DNA from: Lysobacteraceae bacterium
GTDB lineage: Bacteria > Pseudomonadota > Gammaproteobacteria > Xanthomonadales > Rhodanobacteraceae
Reading direction: 5' to 3'
Length of the DNA: 64,000 bases
Assembly: GCA_004143945.1 (NCBI GenBank)
Contig: SEHB01000003.1
Coordinates: 1-64,000, forward strand
Under the pieces are notes generated by a model that was given only the letters and a program-made list of their open reading frames with translations, had not been told where the DNA came from and did not search any database. Every line of letters begins with the position of its first letter. Position 1 is the stretch's first letter. This document shows positions 1-10,000 of the stretch, piece by piece. A program made the position numbers and the translations under genes.

Positions 1-13
1 CGGGAGGAAGATC

Positions 14-2612
14 ATGGCGGAAGGGGATCGCGCGCCCCGCTGGCTGGGGCCGGCAGCGCTGTTCGTGTTCGCGTTGTCGGGCTGCTCGGGCCTGATCTAC
101 CAGTCGATCTGGTCGAAGTACCTCGGCCTCTACCTCGGTCATGCCGCCTACGCGCAGAGCCTCGTGCTCGCGATCTTCATGGGCGGCATGGCGATCGGCG
201 CCTGGTGGGCGAGCACGCGCAGCATCGGCTGGAGGAACCTGCTGCGCGCCTACGCGATCATCGAACTCGTGATCGGCGTCGCCGGCGCGCTGTTCCATCC
301 GGTCTACGGCGGCCTCACCGGCTTCGCCTACGACACCGCGTTCCCGAACCTGCCCGGCAGCTGGGCGGTGCAGGCGTTCAAGTGGAGCAGCGGCGCACTG
401 CTGATCCTGCCGCAGTCGATCCTGCTCGGCATGACGTTCCCGCTGATGAGCAGCGGCCTGATGCGGCGCCTTCGCGTCGGCGACGGCGCGATCCTCGGCG
501 GCCTCTACTTCACCAACAGCATCGGCGCCGCGTTCGGCGCGCTGTTCGCGACCTTCGTGCTGCTGCCCGCGATCGGACTGCCCGGGGCGATGCGCTTCGG
601 CGCGATCCTCAACATCGTGGTCGCGCTCGGCGCGTTCCTGCTCTCGCGCGAGGACGAGCAGCCGCAGGCGCCGGCCGCGAGCCGCGTGGAAGGCCGCACC
701 GGCTTCGCGCGGCTGCTGCTGGTCGCCGCCTTCGTCACCGGCGCCACCTCGTTCGTCTACGAGATCGGCTGGGTGCGCATGCTGAGCCTGGTGTTCGGCA
801 GCACCGTGCATGCGTTCGAGCTGATGCTCGCCGCGTTCATCGGCGGCCTCGCGTTCGGCGGCCTCTGGATCCGCGGCCGCATCGACGGCTACGCCTCGCC
901 GCTGCGCGTCGGCGGCTGGGTGCAGATCCTCATGGGCCTCGCCGCGCTCGCGAGCCTGGTCGCCTACGACCGCGCGTTCGACTGGGTCGCGTGGTTCCTG
1001 CGCGATGGCGGCGGGCGTCTACCGCACCGGCGTCGCGCGCATGTCCGAAGCCAGGGGCGAGGAGGTGCTGTTCTATCGCGACGGCAAGACCGCGAGTGTC
1101 GCGATCCGGACCATGGCCGACCACATGCGATCGATCGCGACCAACGGCAAGGTCGATGCGGGCATCCGCATGGCCGACGACGGCAAGCCCGCGGCCGACG
1201 AGATCACGATGGCGATGGCCGGGGTCGTGGGCCTGCTGCATCATCCGCAGCCACGCACGGCGGCGGTGATCGGGTTCGGTTCGGGGCTCACGACGCATAC
1301 GCTGCTCGGTGACCCGCATCTCGAGCGCGTCGACACGATCGAGATCGAGCCCGCGATGATCGAAGGCGCGCGCCTGTTCGGCAAGCATGTCGAACGCGCC
1401 TACACCGATCCGCGTTCGCACCTGCACATCGAGGATGCGCGCACCTACTTCGCGGCGAACCGTTCGCGCTACGACATCATCCTGTCCGAACCCTCGAACC
1501 CGTGGGTGTCGGGCGTTGCGAGCCTGTTCAGCACCGAGTTCTACGAGTTCATCCCGCACCACCTCGCGCCGGGCGGGCTGTTCGTGCAGTGGGTGCAGCT
1601 CTACGAGATCAACGATGAACTCGTCGCGTCGGTGGTGCATGCGCTGTCGCAGACATTCGGCGACTACCGCATCTACCTCGCCTACAACAACGACATGCTG
1701 ATCGTCGCGCGCGCCGACGGTCCGGTGCAGGACATCCGCGAGGAGGTGCTCGCCGCACCGGTCCTGCAACCCGAACTCGCGCGCCTCGGCATCGGCACCG
1801 GCCCCGAGGTGCTCGCGCACCAGATGGGTGACCGCGCGTCGCTGGGTCCGCTGTTCGACGCGCTGTCGCAGCGCGTCAACTCCGACTACTACCCCGTGCT
1901 GTCGCTCGAGGCGCCGCGCGCGCGCTTCGCCAACCAGGTGGCGTGGGCGATGGTGCGGCTGCCGGTCGCGGACCTGCCGTACCGCGAAGTGCTCGCCGGC
2001 CTGAAGCCGCACAAGGCGAGCGGCATCACCGACACCTCGAGCTATGCCTACACCGGCGCATTGCACCGCGCCACGCGCATCGGCGCGGCATTGCGCGACG
2101 GCACGCCGCTCGAAGGCGCGGATGCAGCGACGCTCGCGTTCGTGCGCGAGTCGGTCGGCGAGTGCCGCGGCGCGCAGGATCCAGAACTCGCGATCGGCGC
2201 GCTCCTCGGCCTCGTCGACATCACGCTGTCCTTCCTCGACGACGAGGCGCGGCGCGGCGTCTGGATCGATCCGGCCTGGGTGCGTTGCACGACGCAGCCT
2301 CCCGAAGTGCGCGGCATGCTCGATGCGATCTCGGCGCTCGCGCGGCACGATGGCACCGCGCTGCAGCAGCACGCGGTGCAGCTGCTGTCCGGCGGTGGCG
2401 CGCCGCGTGCGCCGAACGTGCGCGACTGGCTGCTGCGCGCCGCGATGCTCGGCGCGATCGAGGCAGGCGACCCCGCGGCCGCGGTGCGCCTCGAGCGCAC
2501 GCTCGGCCGCGGCATTCCGTCCACGGCGCCCGACCTCTGGTACCGGATGTGGATGCTCAATATCGCGACGCGGCAAGCCGGTGCCGCGGCGCCGGCGGCG
2601 CCCGGATCCTGA
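14..2612 (+). pseudogene. Fused membrane / spermidine-synthase-like protein, disrupted
   Basis: Two reading frames together resemble the fused MFS/spermidine-synthase-like family. The first (ATG at 14, GGGAGGAAG ribosome site just upstream) encodes about eight membrane segments, with the family-like stretch LLGMTFPLMSSGLM. The second (ATG at 1005, ending 2612) encodes a cytosolic Rossmann domain with AAVIGFGSGLTTHTLL, the acidic EIEPAM that would hold the ribose, and DIILSEPSNPWVSG, the aminopropyltransferase-like motif. The frames meet out of register near 1000-1005. The repeated second membrane unit (from about residue 235) stops after roughly three helices, so several helices expected from the family appear to be missing. 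I read this as an internal deletion plus frameshift rather than two working genes. Such proteins are membrane bound and of uncertain substrate; true spermidine synthesis is not implied. An assembly error is the main alternative. Confidence 0.62.
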
Positions 2613-2644
2613 AGGTCCGGCTGCGGCGTATCGACGCAGGATTG

Positions 2645-2739
2645 GACAATCCGGGGCGCGGATTGTCACTACCGGACAATTTTGGCGATGCCGGTTGTCA
2701 ACCTGAGACCGGCGTCTCATCCGGGAAAGTTGGATTGTC
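2645..2739 (+). promoter_or_regulatory. Array of ATTGTC/GACAAT boxes upstream of pilA
   Basis: GACAAT occurs at 2645-2650 and 2675-2680, ATTGTC at 2662-2667 and 2734-2739, and TTGTC at 2695-2699. These five copies lie in both orientations, about 30-125 bp upstream of the sigma-54 -24 element. The position fits an enhancer site for an NtrC-type activator. PilR of Pseudomonas aeruginosa is known to recognise sites ending in TGTC upstream of pilA, so PilR is the likely ligand; that assignment is inference. Confidence 0.55.
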
Positions 2740-2769
2740 CAACCCCGTCACGACTCGGATAAGCTTCAC

Positions 2770-2786
2770 TTGGCACGGAAGCTGCT
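2770..2786 (+). promoter_or_regulatory. Sigma-54 (-24/-12) promoter of pilA
   Basis: The sequence TTGGCACGGAAGCTGCT matches the RpoN consensus YTGGCACGRNNNTTGCW at every defined base except one (C for T just before TGC). The GG and GC elements have the required spacing. Transcription would start near 2797, leaving a leader of about 110 nt before the pilA ATG at 2908. RpoN/PilR control of pilA is established in Pseudomonas and Xanthomonas. Confidence 0.85.
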
Positions 2787-2907
2787 AATCCTGAACCGCG
2801 AGCCGTCGATCGCCCGGCAAGAGAACAGCGATCGCGGAAGCGGGCCCGCCTGGCAAGGTTGGCGGCTCTAGGGGCAAACCGTTTTACCCAATACCAGAGG
2901 AACCACC

Positions 2908-3441
2908 ATGAAGATGATGCAGAAGGGCTTCACCCTGATCGAGCTCATGATCGTCATCGCGATCATCGCGATCCTGGCCGCGATCGCGCTGCCGGCGTAC
3001 CAGGACTACACCGTCCGCTCGAAGGTCTCGGAAGGCATGGTCGGCGCGAGCGCCGCCAAGGTCGCCGTCGTCGAGGCGTTCCAGGCCGGCGGCATGACCG
3101 GCGTCAAGGCGGTTGCGGCGGACTACGCCAATCCGAACGCCTCCACCAGCTCGAAGTATGTGCAGTTCATCTCGATCGATGAAGACAACGGCATGATTAC
3201 TGCTACCTACGACGCGACCAATGAGAACGGTATCCCGACGACCGAACTCGGCAAGACGCTGACGTTCTCGCCGTACGCGATGGCGACCGGCGCCCCGGTT
3301 CTGATCAATACGGCTGGCGCCTCCGGTTCGATCGACTGGGGCTGCTCGTCGCTCACCCACGTCACGGCAGACGATCGCAAGCTCGCTCCGATCGTGGCTG
3401 GTTCGCTGACCCCGAAGTACGCGCCGGCCGAGTGCCGTTGA
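2908..3441 (+). CDS. pilA: Type IV pilus major pilin, copy 1
   Basis: Structural subunit of the type IV pilus, 177 aa. The class III leader is MKMMQKG; prepilin peptidase would cut after Gly7, giving a mature N-terminal Phe and Glu at mature position 5 (GFTLIELM). The hydrophobic helix spans about residues 8-32. The C-terminal domain carries Cys146 and Cys176, the expected disulfide pair, and ends PAECR. AGAGGA lies 8-13 bp before the ATG. It is preceded by a sigma-54 promoter and followed by its own terminator, so it is probably expressed at high level and separately from the second pilin. The peptidase, assembly ATPase and platform protein are encoded about 12 kb downstream. Confidence 0.95.
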   Translation: MKMMQKGFTLIELMIVIAIIAILAAIALPAYQDYTVRSKVSEGMVGASAAKVAVVEAFQAGGMTGVKAVAADYANPNASTSSKYVQFISIDEDNGMITATYDATNENGIPTTELGKTLTFSPYAMATGAPVLINTAGASGSIDWGCSSLTHVTADDRKLAPIVAGSLTPKYAPAECR

Positions 3442-3497
3442 TCGCTTGACCTGATCGGCTTCCGGCCTGCGTCCCGGGCCGGTGGCAGTGCGATACC

Positions 3498-3528
3498 GGA
3501 AGCCCCGCACTGCGGGGCTTCCTTTTTC
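3498..3528 (+). terminator. Rho-independent terminator after pilA
   Basis: An 11-bp perfect stem, GGAAGCCCCGC (3498-3508) with GCGGGGCTTCC (3512-3522), has a 3-nt loop and is followed by TTTTT. It separates the two pilin genes. Confidence 0.9.
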
Positions 3529-3629
3529 AGGGCCGCTTGCCGGCCTTGTCCGGAACCGTGGGTCCGGACTGCGCGAGATGCGCTGAACCCTCCACGCCAC
3601 GCTTCTGGCCGGTCGACTAGGGGGCCGTC

Positions 3630-4157
3630 ATGAAAGCTGTCGTTGCGCGCGGTTTCACGCTGATCGAACTCATGATCGTGATCGCGATCATCGCGATCCT
3701 CGCGGCGATCGCGATCCCCGCCTACCAGGACTACGTGGTGCGCGCGAAGCTCATCGAAGGCTTCGGCGGCGCCACCAGCATCAAGCCGTCGATCGGCGCC
3801 GCGTTCGCGGGCAACGGGATGACCGGCGTCAAGGGCATCGCCGACGACTACCCGATGAACAACACGAGCACGAGCAGCAAGTACCTGCGCTTCGTGCATG
3901 TCGCCGATACCGGCGTCATCACGGCCTACGTCGCCGCGACGCCGAGCAACGGCATCCCGTCCGACCTCGACGGCACCACGTTCACGCTGACGCCGCAGAT
4001 CGCGAGCGCGGCGGGCTACGTCGCGCTCGATTTCGATACGCCTGGCCGCATCGACTGGGCCTGCGCCTCGCTCTCCAATGTCGTCGCGGACGCGCGCAGC
4101 ATGCTGTACACGCCCGGCACGCTGCCCTCGAAGTACCTGCCGGCCGAGTGCCGCTGA
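3630..4157 (+). CDS. Type IV pilus major pilin, copy 2
   Basis: Second type IVa pilin, 175 aa, paralogous to the gene just upstream. The leader is MKAVVARG with cleavage after Gly8, followed by [20 protein letters not shown], nearly identical to copy 1 through the assembly helix. The body diverges, but both keep MTGVK, TSSKY, two cysteines (Cys145, Cys174) and the ending PAECR. AGGGGG at 3619-3624 serves the ATG. The gene lies beyond the terminator of copy 1 and no second -24/-12 promoter is evident between them, so it may depend on read-through or a weaker promoter. Tandem pilins are usual in Xanthomonadales pil loci. It could supply an alternative or minor fibre subunit. Confidence 0.93.
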   Translation: MKAVVARGFTLIELMIVIAIIAILAAIAIPAYQDYVVRAKLIEGFGGATSIKPSIGAAFAGNGMTGVKGIADDYPMNNTSTSSKYLRFVHVADTGVITAYVAATPSNGIPSDLDGTTFTLTPQIASAAGYVALDFDTPGRIDWACASLSNVVADARSMLYTPGTLPSKYLPAECR

Positions 4158-4253
4158 CGACCGCGGCACGCATGCGCCGCCTGTGCCGCGGCGCCCGCGC
4201 GGCGACGGCCGCCGATCGTTGCACGGCGCGTGCGCGCGCCCTACGCTCGGCCC

Positions 4254-6173
4254 ATGACGACCCCTGACCTCCGCCGGGCAGCCCGTTGGCTGTTCGCCGC
4301 GGCCCTCGCGCTCACCTGCGTCGTCTACTGGCCCGGATTGTCGGGCGGCTGGTTCTTCGACGACTTCCCGAACATCGTCGACAACGCCGATGTCCAGCCG
4401 CAGCGTCTGGGCGTCTCCGAACTCGTCGCCGCGGCGCTGTCTTCGCCCGCGAGCGACCTCAAGCGACCGCTCGCTTCACTGAGCTTCGTCGCGAACCATG
4501 CAATGGGCGGGCTCGACCCATTCGGATGGAAGCTCACCAACCTCGCGCTGCACCTGCTCAATGGCGCGCTCGCGTGGTTGCTTGCGCGCGCGCTGTTCGC
4601 GGCGAGCGCGCTGCGCGCGCGCCCGGTCGCGCACGCGCGGCTGGCCGCGAGCCTGGTCGCGGGCGGATGGCTGCTGCTGCCGATCAACCTGTCCGCGGTG
4701 CTGCTCGTCGTGCAGCGCATGGAGATCCTCGCCAACCTGTTCGTGCTCGCCGGCCTGCTCGGTTACGTCGGCGCGCGGCGGCGCATGCTCGAGCGCGGCG
4801 ACGGCGCCGGCCTGTGCATCGCGAGCCTGATCGTGCCGACGCTGCTCGGTGCGCTCGCGAAGGAAACGGCCGTGATGCTGCCGCTGTACGCGCTGCTGGT
4901 CGAGGCGACGCTGTTCGGCTTCCGCCGCTCGTCCGGCGGCCTGGACCGTCGCATCCTCGGCCTGTTCGGCGGCGTGCTCGTGCTGCCCGCGATCGCCGGC
5001 CTCGCATTCCTCGCGCCGTGGGTGCTCGATCCGGCCACCTGGGTCGCGCGCGATTTCACGCTCGCGACGCGGTTGCTCAGCGAGGCGCGCATCGTGGTCG
5101 CGTACATCGGCTGGACGCTGCTGCCGTTGCCGCAGTCGCTGTCGTTCTACCACGACCATTTCGCGGTCTCGCAGGGCGTGCTCGCGCCGTGGACCACGCT
5201 CGCGAGCCTGCTCGCGATCGCCGGGCTGCTGCTGCTCGCGTGGCGAATGCGCGACCGGCTGCCGCTGCTCGCGCTCGGGATCGGGCTGTACTTCGCCTGC
5301 CACCTGCTGACCGCAACGGTGATCCCGCTGGAGCTGATCTACGAGCACCGCAACTACTTCGCGAGCTATGGGCTGCTGCTCGCGGTGGTGCCGTTGCTGC
5401 TCGCGCCGACGCCCTGGCCCGCGCGCGTGCGCCACGCGCTGCTCGCGATCCTGATGCTCTGGTGGTGCGCGATGACCTGGCTCACCGCGCAGGCCTGGGG
5501 CGATCCGCTGCGCCTCGCCGCCGACCTCGCGGCGCGCGCACCGGATTCACCGCGCGCGCAGTACGGCTTCGGCCGCGCGCTGCTCGATCGCAGTGGCCCG
5601 ACGCCCGCATCACCGCTGTTCGCCCAGGCCTACGAGGTGCTCGAACGTGCGGGGGCGATGCCCGAGTCGTCGATCCTGCCCGAGCAGGCGATGATCCTGA
5701 CCAGCAGCCTCGTCGGCCGGCCGGCCGAGGATCGCTGGTGGGACCGCCTCATCGACAAGCTCGCGCGGCGCGCGCCCAACAACGAGGACATCAGCGCACT
5801 CGGCGCGTTGACGCGCTGCGAGCGCAACGGCGACTGCAACCTGCCGCACGAGCGCATGCACGCCGCGTTCGAAGCCGCCGAGGCGCACCCGGGCAAGCGC
5901 GCGAAACTGCTGGCGATCCGCTCCGACTGGGCGTGGAGCGTGCTCGGCGACCGCGTGCTCGGCGAGCGCTATGCGCAAGCCGCCGTCGAGGCCGCGCCGT
6001 CGGATGCGGATGCCCGCGTGACGCTCGCGCGCATGAACATCGTGCTCGGGAACATCGCGAAGGCGCGCGAACAGCTGCTCGCGATCGAAGGATTGAACAC
6101 GGGCGGGCGCCACGATCGCCTGATCGCCGGGCTGCGCCCGCTGGTCGAGCGCTCGATGCCGGCTGCACAATGA
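4254..6173 (+). CDS. GT-C membrane glycosyltransferase-like protein with TPR tail
   Basis: 639-aa polytopic membrane protein. An N-terminal helix is followed by the acidic loop FFDDFPNIVDN, then PLASLSFVANHAMGG, KETAVMLPLYALL and YEHRNYFASYGLLL. This pattern is seen in GT-C proteins related to the TMTC/O-mannosyltransferase type. About ten hydrophobic segments span residues 10-420. The remaining 200 residues are soluble and helix rich, with tetratricopeptide-like pairs near the C terminus. The acidic residues in the first periplasmic loop are typical of GT-C active sites. It follows two pilin genes, so an O-glycosyltransferase acting on pilin (the role of TfpO/PglL proteins elsewhere) is a reasonable guess, but the sequence is not a recognisable TfpO. 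I chose ATG 4254 over GTG 4230 because the hydrophobic helix follows more closely. Confidence 0.7.
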   Translation: MTTPDLRRAARWLFAAALALTCVVYWPGLSGGWFFDDFPNIVDNADVQPQRLGVSELVAAALSSPASDLKRPLASLSFVANHAMGGLDPFGWKLTNLALHLLNGALAWLLARALFAASALRARPVAHARLAASLVAGGWLLLPINLSAVLLVVQRMEILANLFVLAGLLGYVGARRRMLERGDGAGLCIASLIVPTLLGALAKETAVMLPLYALLVEATLFGFRRSSGGLDRRILGLFGGVLVLPAIAGLAFLAPWVLDPATWVARDFTLATRLLSEARIVVAYIGWTLLPLPQSLSFYHDHFAVSQGVLAPWTTLASLLAIAGLLLLAWRMRDRLPLLALGIGLYFACHLLTATVIPLELIYEHRNYFASYGLLLAVVPLLLAPTPWPARVRHALLAILMLWWCAMTWLTAQAWGDPLRLAADLAARAPDSPRAQYGFGRALLDRSGPTPASPLFAQAYEVLERAGAMPESSILPEQAMILTSSLVGRPAEDRWWDRLIDKLARRAPNNEDISALGALTRCERNGDCNLPHERMHAAFEAAEAHPGKRAKLLAIRSDWAWSVLGDRVLGERYAQAAVEAAPSDADARVTLARMNIVLGNIAKAREQLLAIEGLNTGGRHDRLIAGLRPLVERSMPAAQ

Positions 6174-6249
6174 CGACGCGCGCGCTCGCGTCACCCGATG
6201 GCGCCGCATCCGCGCGTGCGCCGCGTGCGCGACAACCGGATCCTTCGCC

Positions 6250-7119
6250 TTGAACCACGCCACCGACCTTCCGCTCGTCAGCATCGGCATGCCGGTCTAC
6301 AACGAGGCGCGCTTCATCGACGCGAGTCTCGCTTCGCTGCGGCGGCAGGATCATCCGAACCTCGAGATCGTCGTCTGCGACAACGCCTCCGGCGACGACA
6401 CCGTCGCGATCTGCGAGCGCCATGCGCGCGAGGATGCGCGCATCCGCATCGTGCGCGCGAGCGAGAACCACGGCGCGATCTCGAACTTCCAGCGCGCGCT
6501 GGATGAAGCGCGCGGCGACTTCTTCCTGTGGGCGGCAGGGCACGACCTCTGGAGCCCGAACTTCGTCTCCGCGTGCCTCGGTGCGCTGCTCGCCGATCCG
6601 CGCGCCTGCCTCGCGTTCGCGTGCTCGCGATGGATCGATGGCGCGGGCGCGCCGCTCGCGCGCGCGTCCGGCTGGACCGATACGCGCGGCATGGATCCGC
6701 TCGCGCGGTTCTTCACGGTGTACTGGGGCAACATGCATCCGATCCTCGGCCTCATGCGCACACCCGACCTGCGCGCCTGCACGCCGCTGCTGCAGCTGAC
6801 CGGCGGAGACCTCGTGCTGCTGTCGCGGCTGAGCCTGCGCGGCGACTTCGCGCACGCGCCGGCCGCGCTCTGGAGCCGGCGCGAGTTCCGCGCGGAGGCC
6901 CGCTACGAAGACAAGCTCAGGCGCTACGCGTCGAAGGATGTCGCGATCGCGAAGTCGCTGCTGCAACGGATGTTCCCGCTCGTGCAGCTGCCGTTCGCAT
7001 TGATGCGCGTGGTGTGGCGGGCGCCGTTGCCATGGCTCGACCGGATCGGCGCGCTGCTCGTGCTGCTCGCATCGTTCCCGCTGCGCTATCGGGTCGGGCG
7101 GCGTGACAACGCACGATGA
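6250..7119 (+). CDS. Family 2 glycosyltransferase
   Basis: 289-aa GT-A fold enzyme. It opens PLVSIGMPVYNEARFIDASL, followed by VVCDNASGDDT, the nucleotide-binding aspartates of GT2. The usual DxD is not obvious: the equivalent place reads FFLWAAGHDLW. The C terminus has a hydrophobic stretch (about residues 240-280) that may dock at the membrane. The only in-frame start before the GT2 motif is TTG at 6250, since the next ATG (6289) would remove the first beta strand. It lies between the GT-C gene and a flippase-like gene, overlapping the latter by 17 nt. It probably transfers a sugar onto a lipid-linked or protein-linked glycan; donor and acceptor are unknown. Confidence 0.8.
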   Translation: MNHATDLPLVSIGMPVYNEARFIDASLASLRRQDHPNLEIVVCDNASGDDTVAICERHAREDARIRIVRASENHGAISNFQRALDEARGDFFLWAAGHDLWSPNFVSACLGALLADPRACLAFACSRWIDGAGAPLARASGWTDTRGMDPLARFFTVYWGNMHPILGLMRTPDLRACTPLLQLTGGDLVLLSRLSLRGDFAHAPAALWSRREFRAEARYEDKLRRYASKDVAIAKSLLQRMFPLVQLPFALMRVVWRAPLPWLDRIGALLVLLASFPLRYRVGRRDNAR

Positions 7120-8044
7120 CGCACCCGCCAGCGCGCGCGCGGCGGCCACGCTGCGGCGCGTACTCGCGGTGCTTCGCTGGCTGTTCGCACCGCTAGCGCT
7201 GCTCGCGCTCGCATGGGCCGGCTGGCACGCGCGCCCGCTGTTCGCGCTCGTGGCGGGCCAGACCGATCGCGCGCTCGTGCTCGCCGCGATGCTGCTGTGG
7301 ATCTCGCTGCACCTGCTGACGCCGCTTTTCACGTGGATCGTGCTGCACGGTATCGGCGCGGGTGTGCCGTATCGCACGTTGCTACGCATCCATGTCGCGC
7401 GGCTGCCCGCGCGCTACCTGCCGGGCGGCATCTGGCACACGGTGTCGCGCGCGATGGACCTGCATCGGCTCGGCGTGACGCGCCGGCATCTGTCGGTCAT
7501 GGTCGTGCTCGAGCATGCCGTTCCCGCGGGCGCTGCGTTGATGCTCGGCGGTCTGGCGCTTTCGCTGTCGGGCGCCGCAACCTGGCTCGCACCCGCTGCC
7601 GCCGTCGCGGGCGTCGTCGGTCTCGCCGCGACGTGGGTCGCGCTGCGCCATCCCGCGCTTCGACTCGCACGCAGGTTCGAATGGCCTCGCTACCTCGGGC
7701 TCGTCGCGACCATCTGCGGCTTCTGGCTGGTGGCCGCGACCGCGTTCCTTTGCTACTGGAGCGCGTTCCCGCTGGTGGTGCGCGGCGACGCGCCTGTGCT
7801 GCAGCTGTATGGCGCCTACCTGCTCGCGTGGGTCGCGGGCTTCGTCAGCGTATTCGCGCCACAAGGCATCGGGGTGTTCGAATCCGTCGCCGGCCTGTTC
7901 CTGCGCGGAACGCTCACGCTCGGCGGTACCGCCGTGCTCGTGGCGGGATTCCGCATCGTGGTGCTCGGTGCGGACCTCGCGGCATTCGGCATCCTCTGCG
8001 CATGCCGCTTGTTGCGTCGTCGCGGCGGCCCGGACGCGCATTGA
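7103..8044 (+). CDS. Lysylphosphatidylglycerol-synthase-TM (UPF0104) family membrane protein
   Basis: 313-aa integral membrane protein with about eight hydrophobic segments. It has ARYLPGGIWHTVSRAMDL and VFAPQGIGVFESV, the two signatures of the UPF0104/MprF-type membrane domain. There is no aminoacyl-transfer domain, so it is not a full MprF. Members in polysaccharide loci are suspected to move lipid-linked intermediates or phospholipids across the membrane, although this is not firmly established. The GTG start overlaps the preceding glycosyltransferase by 17 nt, indicating co-translation. A second member of the family lies at 22092-23027, also beside a GT2 gene. Confidence 0.75.
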   Translation: MTTHDDAPASARAAATLRRVLAVLRWLFAPLALLALAWAGWHARPLFALVAGQTDRALVLAAMLLWISLHLLTPLFTWIVLHGIGAGVPYRTLLRIHVARLPARYLPGGIWHTVSRAMDLHRLGVTRRHLSVMVVLEHAVPAGAALMLGGLALSLSGAATWLAPAAAVAGVVGLAATWVALRHPALRLARRFEWPRYLGLVATICGFWLVAATAFLCYWSAFPLVVRGDAPVLQLYGAYLLAWVAGFVSVFAPQGIGVFESVAGLFLRGTLTLGGTAVLVAGFRIVVLGADLAAFGILCACRLLRRRGGPDAH

Positions 8045-8141
8045 CACGGGATTTCACGGTCGGCTCTAATCGTGCAGGCCTGCCATGCATGTTCGCGCGC
8101 GCATCCATGTGCGCCCGTCGCCGGCCCCGGAGACCGCTGCA

Positions 8142-8912
8142 ATGAAAGCCGTGATCCTCGCCGGTGGCCTCGGTACCCGAATCAGCGAGGAAACCGCGGT
8201 CAGGCCCAAGCCGATGATCGAGATCGGCGGGATGCCGGTGCTCTGGCACATCCTGAAGATCTACTCGCACCACGGCATCAACGAGTTCGTAATCTGCCTC
8301 GGCTACAGGGGCTACCTGGTCAAGGAGTACTTCGCGAACTATTTCCTGCACATGTCGGACGTCACGATCGACCTGCGCAGCAACTCGATGGACGTGCACC
8401 ACAAGCATGCCGAGCCGTGGCGCGTGACGCTGGTGGACACCGGCGTCGAGACCCAGACCGGCGGGCGCCTCGCGCGCGTCGCGGGCTACCTCGGCGAGGG
8501 CCCGTTCTGCTTCACCTACGGCGATGGCCTCTCCGACGTCGATGTCGCGGCGACGATCGCATTCCATCGCGAGAAGCGCACCCTCGCCACGGTCTGCGCG
8601 GTGCAGCCGCCGGGGCGCTTCGGTGCGCTCGACATCGAGGAAGGCCGCATCACGCGCTTCGAGGAAAAACCCTCGGGTGACGGCAGCTGGATCAATGGCG
8701 GCTTCTTCGTGCTCGAACGCGCGGTGCTCGACTACATCGACGGCGATGCCTGCATCTGGGAGCGCGGCCCGCTCGAGCATCTCGCGCGCGATGGCCAGCT
8801 GTCGGCGTTCACCCACCACGGATTCTGGCAGCCGATGGACACGCTGCGCGACAAGATGCGACTCGAGGACCTCTGGCGCAGCGGCGCGGCCCCCTGGAAG
8901 GTCTGGTCTTGA
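8142..8912 (+). CDS. rfbF: Glucose-1-phosphate cytidylyltransferase
   Basis: Converts glucose 1-phosphate and CTP to CDP-glucose, the first committed step of CDP-deoxysugar pathways. 256 aa, the usual length. The nucleotidyltransferase signature is ILAGGLGTR (residues 5-13), followed by [28 protein letters not shown] carries the metal-binding aspartate, and GGFFVLE and [10 protein letters not shown] close the fold. An upstream in-frame ATG at 8085 is not preferred, because the family begins at MKAVILAGG and there is no support for the extra 19 residues. The downstream rfbG start overlaps its stop (TTGA). First gene of a seven-gene overlapping cassette. Confidence 0.92.
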   Translation: MKAVILAGGLGTRISEETAVRPKPMIEIGGMPVLWHILKIYSHHGINEFVICLGYRGYLVKEYFANYFLHMSDVTIDLRSNSMDVHHKHAEPWRVTLVDTGVETQTGGRLARVAGYLGEGPFCFTYGDGLSDVDVAATIAFHREKRTLATVCAVQPPGRFGALDIEEGRITRFEEKPSGDGSWINGGFFVLERAVLDYIDGDACIWERGPLEHLARDGQLSAFTHHGFWQPMDTLRDKMRLEDLWRSGAAPWKVWS

Positions 8913-10000
8913 AGCAGCTGTTCCACGGGGCCTACGCCGGCACGCGCGTGCTGGTGACCGGCCATACGGGCTTCAAGGGTTCGTGGCTGTGCCTGTGGCT
9001 GCATGCGATGGGCGCAGACATCCATGCCCTCGCGCTGCCGCCCGCGGCAGAACCCTGCCACTGGTCGCTGCTCGGCCTGGCCGACGTGCGCGAGCGGCAT
9101 GTCGATGTTCGCGATGCGTCCGCGCTGCGTGCGGCGCTCGCCGACGCGCGACCGGAGATCGTGTTCCACCTCGCAGCGCAATCGCTGGTTCGTCCTGGCT
9201 ACCTGCAACCGTCCGACACGTTCGCGACCAACGTGGCCGGCGTGGTCAATCTGTTCGAGGCCGTTCGCGCATGCGCGTCGGTCCGCGCGGTCGTCAACGT
9301 GACCACCGACAAGGTGTACCGGGAACCTCCCGGCGAATCGGGCTACGCCGAAGACGATGCGCTCGGCGGCCACGATCCCTACAGCACGTCCAAGGCCTGC
9401 GCCGAGCTCGTCACCGACTGCTATCGCAAGAGCTATTTCACGGGGGCCGGCCACCCCGGCCCGCGGCTGGCGAGCGCGCGCGCGGGCAACGTGATCGGTG
9501 GCGGCGACTGGGCCGAGGACCGGCTCGTGCCTGACATGGTGCGCGCGGCCGCGGCTGGCACGCCGCTGCGCCTGCGCCATCCCGACGCGGTGCGCCCATG
9601 GCAGCACGTGCTCGACTGCCTCTCGGGCTACCTGCGCCTCGGCCAGGGCCTGCTCGCGGGCGCCGCGCTCGAAGGCGCGTGGAATTTCGGCCCCGAGCCT
9701 GCGTCCGCGCTTCCGGTTCGCGAGGTCGTCGCCCACGTGCAGGCCGTCTGGCCCCGCCTCGGGGTCGAATCCGCACCGGGGCCGCACCCGCGCGAAGCAG
9801 GCGTGCTCACGCTCGATTGCCGCAAGGCGACCGCGCTCCTCGACTGGCGCCCGGTATGGGATGCCCAGCGGGCCATCCAGCGAACGATGGACTGGTACCG
9901 CGCGTTCGACGAGCGCGGCGACGTGCGCAGCAGCACGGACCTGCGCGCCTACGTCGACGCCGCGCGCGACGCCGGGCTCGCGTGGGCGAAGCTCGCATGA
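8909..10000 (+). CDS. rfbG: CDP-glucose 4,6-dehydratase
   Basis: Short-chain dehydrogenase/reductase that makes CDP-4-keto-6-deoxyglucose from CDP-glucose using bound NAD. 363 aa. The Rossmann motif is [11 protein letters not shown] (residues 16-26), the substrate motif VTTDKVY, and the catalytic pair Tyr158-Lys162 sits in DPYSTSKA. Later [18 protein letters not shown] and RPWQHVLDC are typical of RfbG. The start is TTG, overlapping the rfbF stop by 4 nt, which suggests translational coupling. The 4-keto product is the expected branch point for the epimerase-like, C-methyltransferase and aminotransferase enzymes that follow. Confidence 0.92.
   Translation: MKQLFHGAYAGTRVLVTGHTGFKGSWLCLWLHAMGADIHALALPPAAEPCHWSLLGLADVRERHVDVRDASALRAALADARPEIVFHLAAQSLVRPGYLQPSDTFATNVAGVVNLFEAVRACASVRAVVNVTTDKVYREPPGESGYAEDDALGGHDPYSTSKACAELVTDCYRKSYFTGAGHPGPRLASARAGNVIGGGDWAEDRLVPDMVRAAAAGTPLRLRHPDAVRPWQHVLDCLSGYLRLGQGLLAGAALEGAWNFGPEPASALPVREVVAHVQAVWPRLGVESAPGPHPREAGVLTLDCRKATALLDWRPVWDAQRAIQRTMDWYRAFDERGDVRSSTDLRAYVDAARDAGLAWAKLA

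Noticed and set aside
4230-4253. GTG start 24 nt upstream for the GT-C/TPR protein
   Set aside because: Adds eight residues with no ribosome site; ATG 4254 is closer to the first membrane helix.
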